From positions 1 to 62,592 of the forward strand of contig CAISGE010000057.1 of the NCBI GenBank assembly GCA_903884815.1: a DNA stretch of 62,592 nt. Direction: 5' to 3'. This stretch comes from Candidatus Omnitrophota bacterium (lineage in GTDB: Bacteria > Omnitrophota > Omnitrophia > Omnitrophales > Aquincolibacteriaceae). The position numbers were made by a program, and so were the translations under genes. Numbering within the stretch: the stretch's first letter is position 1; every line of letters starts with the position of its first letter. Positions 48,601 to 51,600 of this stretch are shown one piece after another. Under the pieces are notes generated by a model. The model did no database searches. It saw nothing but the letters and a program-made list of their open reading frames with translations, and was not told the DNA's origin.

Positions 48601-51600
48601 CGGTCAGTCGGAGCAGGCTTTCAGGGATGCTCTTCCTGCGGCGCAAGAATTTGAAGATAACGATGAAAAATTCGGGCTGGTCGATGCGGCAGCGATGGCT
48701 GCGGAAAATTTAGCGGCTTCGGCCAGAGCGTCCGGCCCGAGACTTTCCGCGGAGGGGTTGGCAGCTTTAAGAATATTGGCTTCCTCTGAGGAGTTCGATA
48801 GTTTTTCTCGCCGCATGCGCGAGAGCTTTGTCAACTGCCTTGCCGAACTTTATTCGATCTATCCGGAAGTGACCGATTTTTTTGCGGAGCGTTTGGTGGT
48901 CGATGCCAATGAGTTTGTCAGGAGCGCTTGCGCCCGTGCATTGGAAGAGATCATTCTTCGCCGGAACGCCGATGTCGGAGCAACGATTCTCGGGAAGATC
49001 CGGGGAGTGGCCGAAGGAACCCGCCGTGACTGGGCGTGGGAAGTCTGTAAGAGGATCATCGAAGGCGCCGGTAAGGACCACGGGCAATCTCACGGAGACC
49101 TGGATGAAGACTCCGGGCGGGCCACTACTCCGGCTGTTCCGGAACTGCCTGATGCTGCAACCAAGGCTCAGGACGGCCTCGCCGCGGAGATCAATCGAGC
49201 TGAGACGCGGTCTATCCCGACTTTCACGGAGCTCTTGTCTCAAAAGGAGAACAAAAAGATTCTGAGCGATCCCCGGGACTGGCAACTTTCGGAGCTCGAC
49301 AGGAAATATTACGCGGAAATAAAGACGGGGGATGTCGAAAAGTTGGGGGTGGAGCTCCGTGAGTTCTTCCGCGCGGAAATTATGGTTCCGATCAATGACG
49401 CCTCATTGCTGGAGATCACAGAAGGCCGGGAATTCCTCATCAAGTTCATCGATCATCTGGTCTTCTGGGAGAAGGAATCCGAACCCGAAGGGATCTGGCA
49501 TCCGGGAATGGGAATGGACCATTATTGGACTCCGGCGTTCTATGCCACGGATAAGATGATTGCCTCCATTCTGATCGATAAGTTCGAGAAACAGCAAGTT
49601 CCGGACCCTAAAGCTAAATTCGAGGATTATCTCAGCCGCTACCGCGCGCTTCTCGTTCACCTTGCCGAAGAGTGGGACGGCCTCGCCGCGGAGATCAATC
49701 GCGCTGAGACGCGGTCTACGAGGGATGAGGACGTCCAGCACGCAAAAAATCTTTTAAACTTTGTCTTTTACGGTGGGGAACATAGAAGTCCTTCAGCTTG
49801 GGCCATAGAACTGATCGACCAGATCGCCCCGGAACTCACTGCGAATTTTGAAGGAATGAAAAACGGGAAGTATCCGGTGGCTGTGATACACCTGCTCGAG
49901 ACTAGTTTGACGCGGGAATGGATGAGGAAAAATCTCTCAGGCAAGGACGGGACGAGGTTCCAGACCTGGGCGCGCGATATCGTGTTCCCTTTGATCACTC
50001 TTTACGGTGACAACTCCGCCGGTGAACTCTTCCCAGTCCTGAAGAAAATCGCGAAAGAGCTGCTGGCGGTGGGGTCGATCCCGAAGTCTTCTGCGGGTGT
50101 GGATGACGTGCTCGAGGGGAGGATCACACTTCATTTGACGGGGATCTATCTGCGCCCGGAATCCACGGTGCAGGAGCAGTTACTGATGGACCCCGAAATA
50201 CAGGATATTTTCCTGGCGCGCTATCACGCCTCCGTACAAAAGAAGAAAAATCTGCAATTCTTCCACGAATCACAGAGCGTTCTGACGATTATCTCTGAAG
50301 TTTCAAAACTGGCTCCGTCTCGGAGGCGCGCGAGGATCCTGCAACCATGGATCGATCGTGTGATCGCGTTCACGCTGGAGAAAGAACGCGGCGATAGATT
50401 TGTTTACTATTTGAACGCCGCGGAATACGAGAAATCCAATGAGAGCCTGCTTTGCCGGCTTATCGCTCTGGATCCGGAGCGCTTTAATAATGAGCCTTTT
50501 CTCCAGAAGCTCCTGGATCCCTTTTTTGTGAAGTCCGAAAGCGGTTATGACCAGGGTTCAGTCCCGGCGCTCATCGCGCTGGATCTGCTCCAGAAAAAAT
50601 TAAAGCGAAAAGGAGAAGCCTTCCCGGAGGGCGTGACCCAGCGCCTGCGAGAATTTGTGAACGAGCACCCCGAACTGGCCGGGATTATGTCGGGTTGGTT
50701 TGATCGGAGCAGGATCCCGGGATCTCCCGTGGCCCGCAAGTTCCTGAAGCAGTTCAAGCGCCGCTCTGAGGGGCGGGCGAATCAAGGGACGGCCGCGGGG
50801 CAAGATCAGGAAATAAGGCGGGCGGGATGGACGGGTAGGGTAGCAGAAATGGTGGCGGTGGTGCGCAAACATCCGGCGCTGATCCTTGTTGCCGTGGTCC
50901 CGTTTGCCTGGGTGCCTGCCGCCGTTGTGTACTTGGTCCATCGCTTCGTTATGAAAAAACAGCATTTCGCCTCTGTTTTTGCGGAGATTTCTGACGGAGA
51001 GGGAACGCAAGAAATTCTCCGAAATTCCGAAGGACAATCTCGTGGAGATGTTTTGAGCCAAGATTTTTTAAAGGCAATGTTGGACAGCGTCCAAAGAATC
51101 TACAAGTGGGATCATGAAAAGGGGACGGCCGTCCTGCTGAAGCCGACGATCAGAGAGATCCTTCAAAATATCGATGCGGGCAACTGGGGCTTTTTCGGAC
51201 TTTCAGCGGAGCAGATCTCGAAATTACAGGATATCCAAACATGGCCCAAGGACAGGTTGAGCCGTGAGTGGGCCGACGTCTGCAGTTTTCAATTTTCAGA
51301 TCTCGATCGGATGCTGGAGGTCCTTTCGGGCTTGAAGGCTCGAGGTGCTCTACCGGAAAACGAGGCTAAGGAATATGCTCCGGATGAATGGCGCCACGTT
51401 GTGTATTATGCGCTGAGCAATTATGCCCTACTGAACAAAAATCTGAAGAATCCTTCGTTAGATGATTCCAATCGTCGGCTGATGGAAGATCTGCTGTCCC
51501 CAACAGAACAGCAAATGCTTCTGGCGATCGAGATCTTGCGGCGCTGGGCGGCGCCTGATCCGTCCCAGCGAAATGAGGTGCGGGGAGAAAAAAGAGAGAA

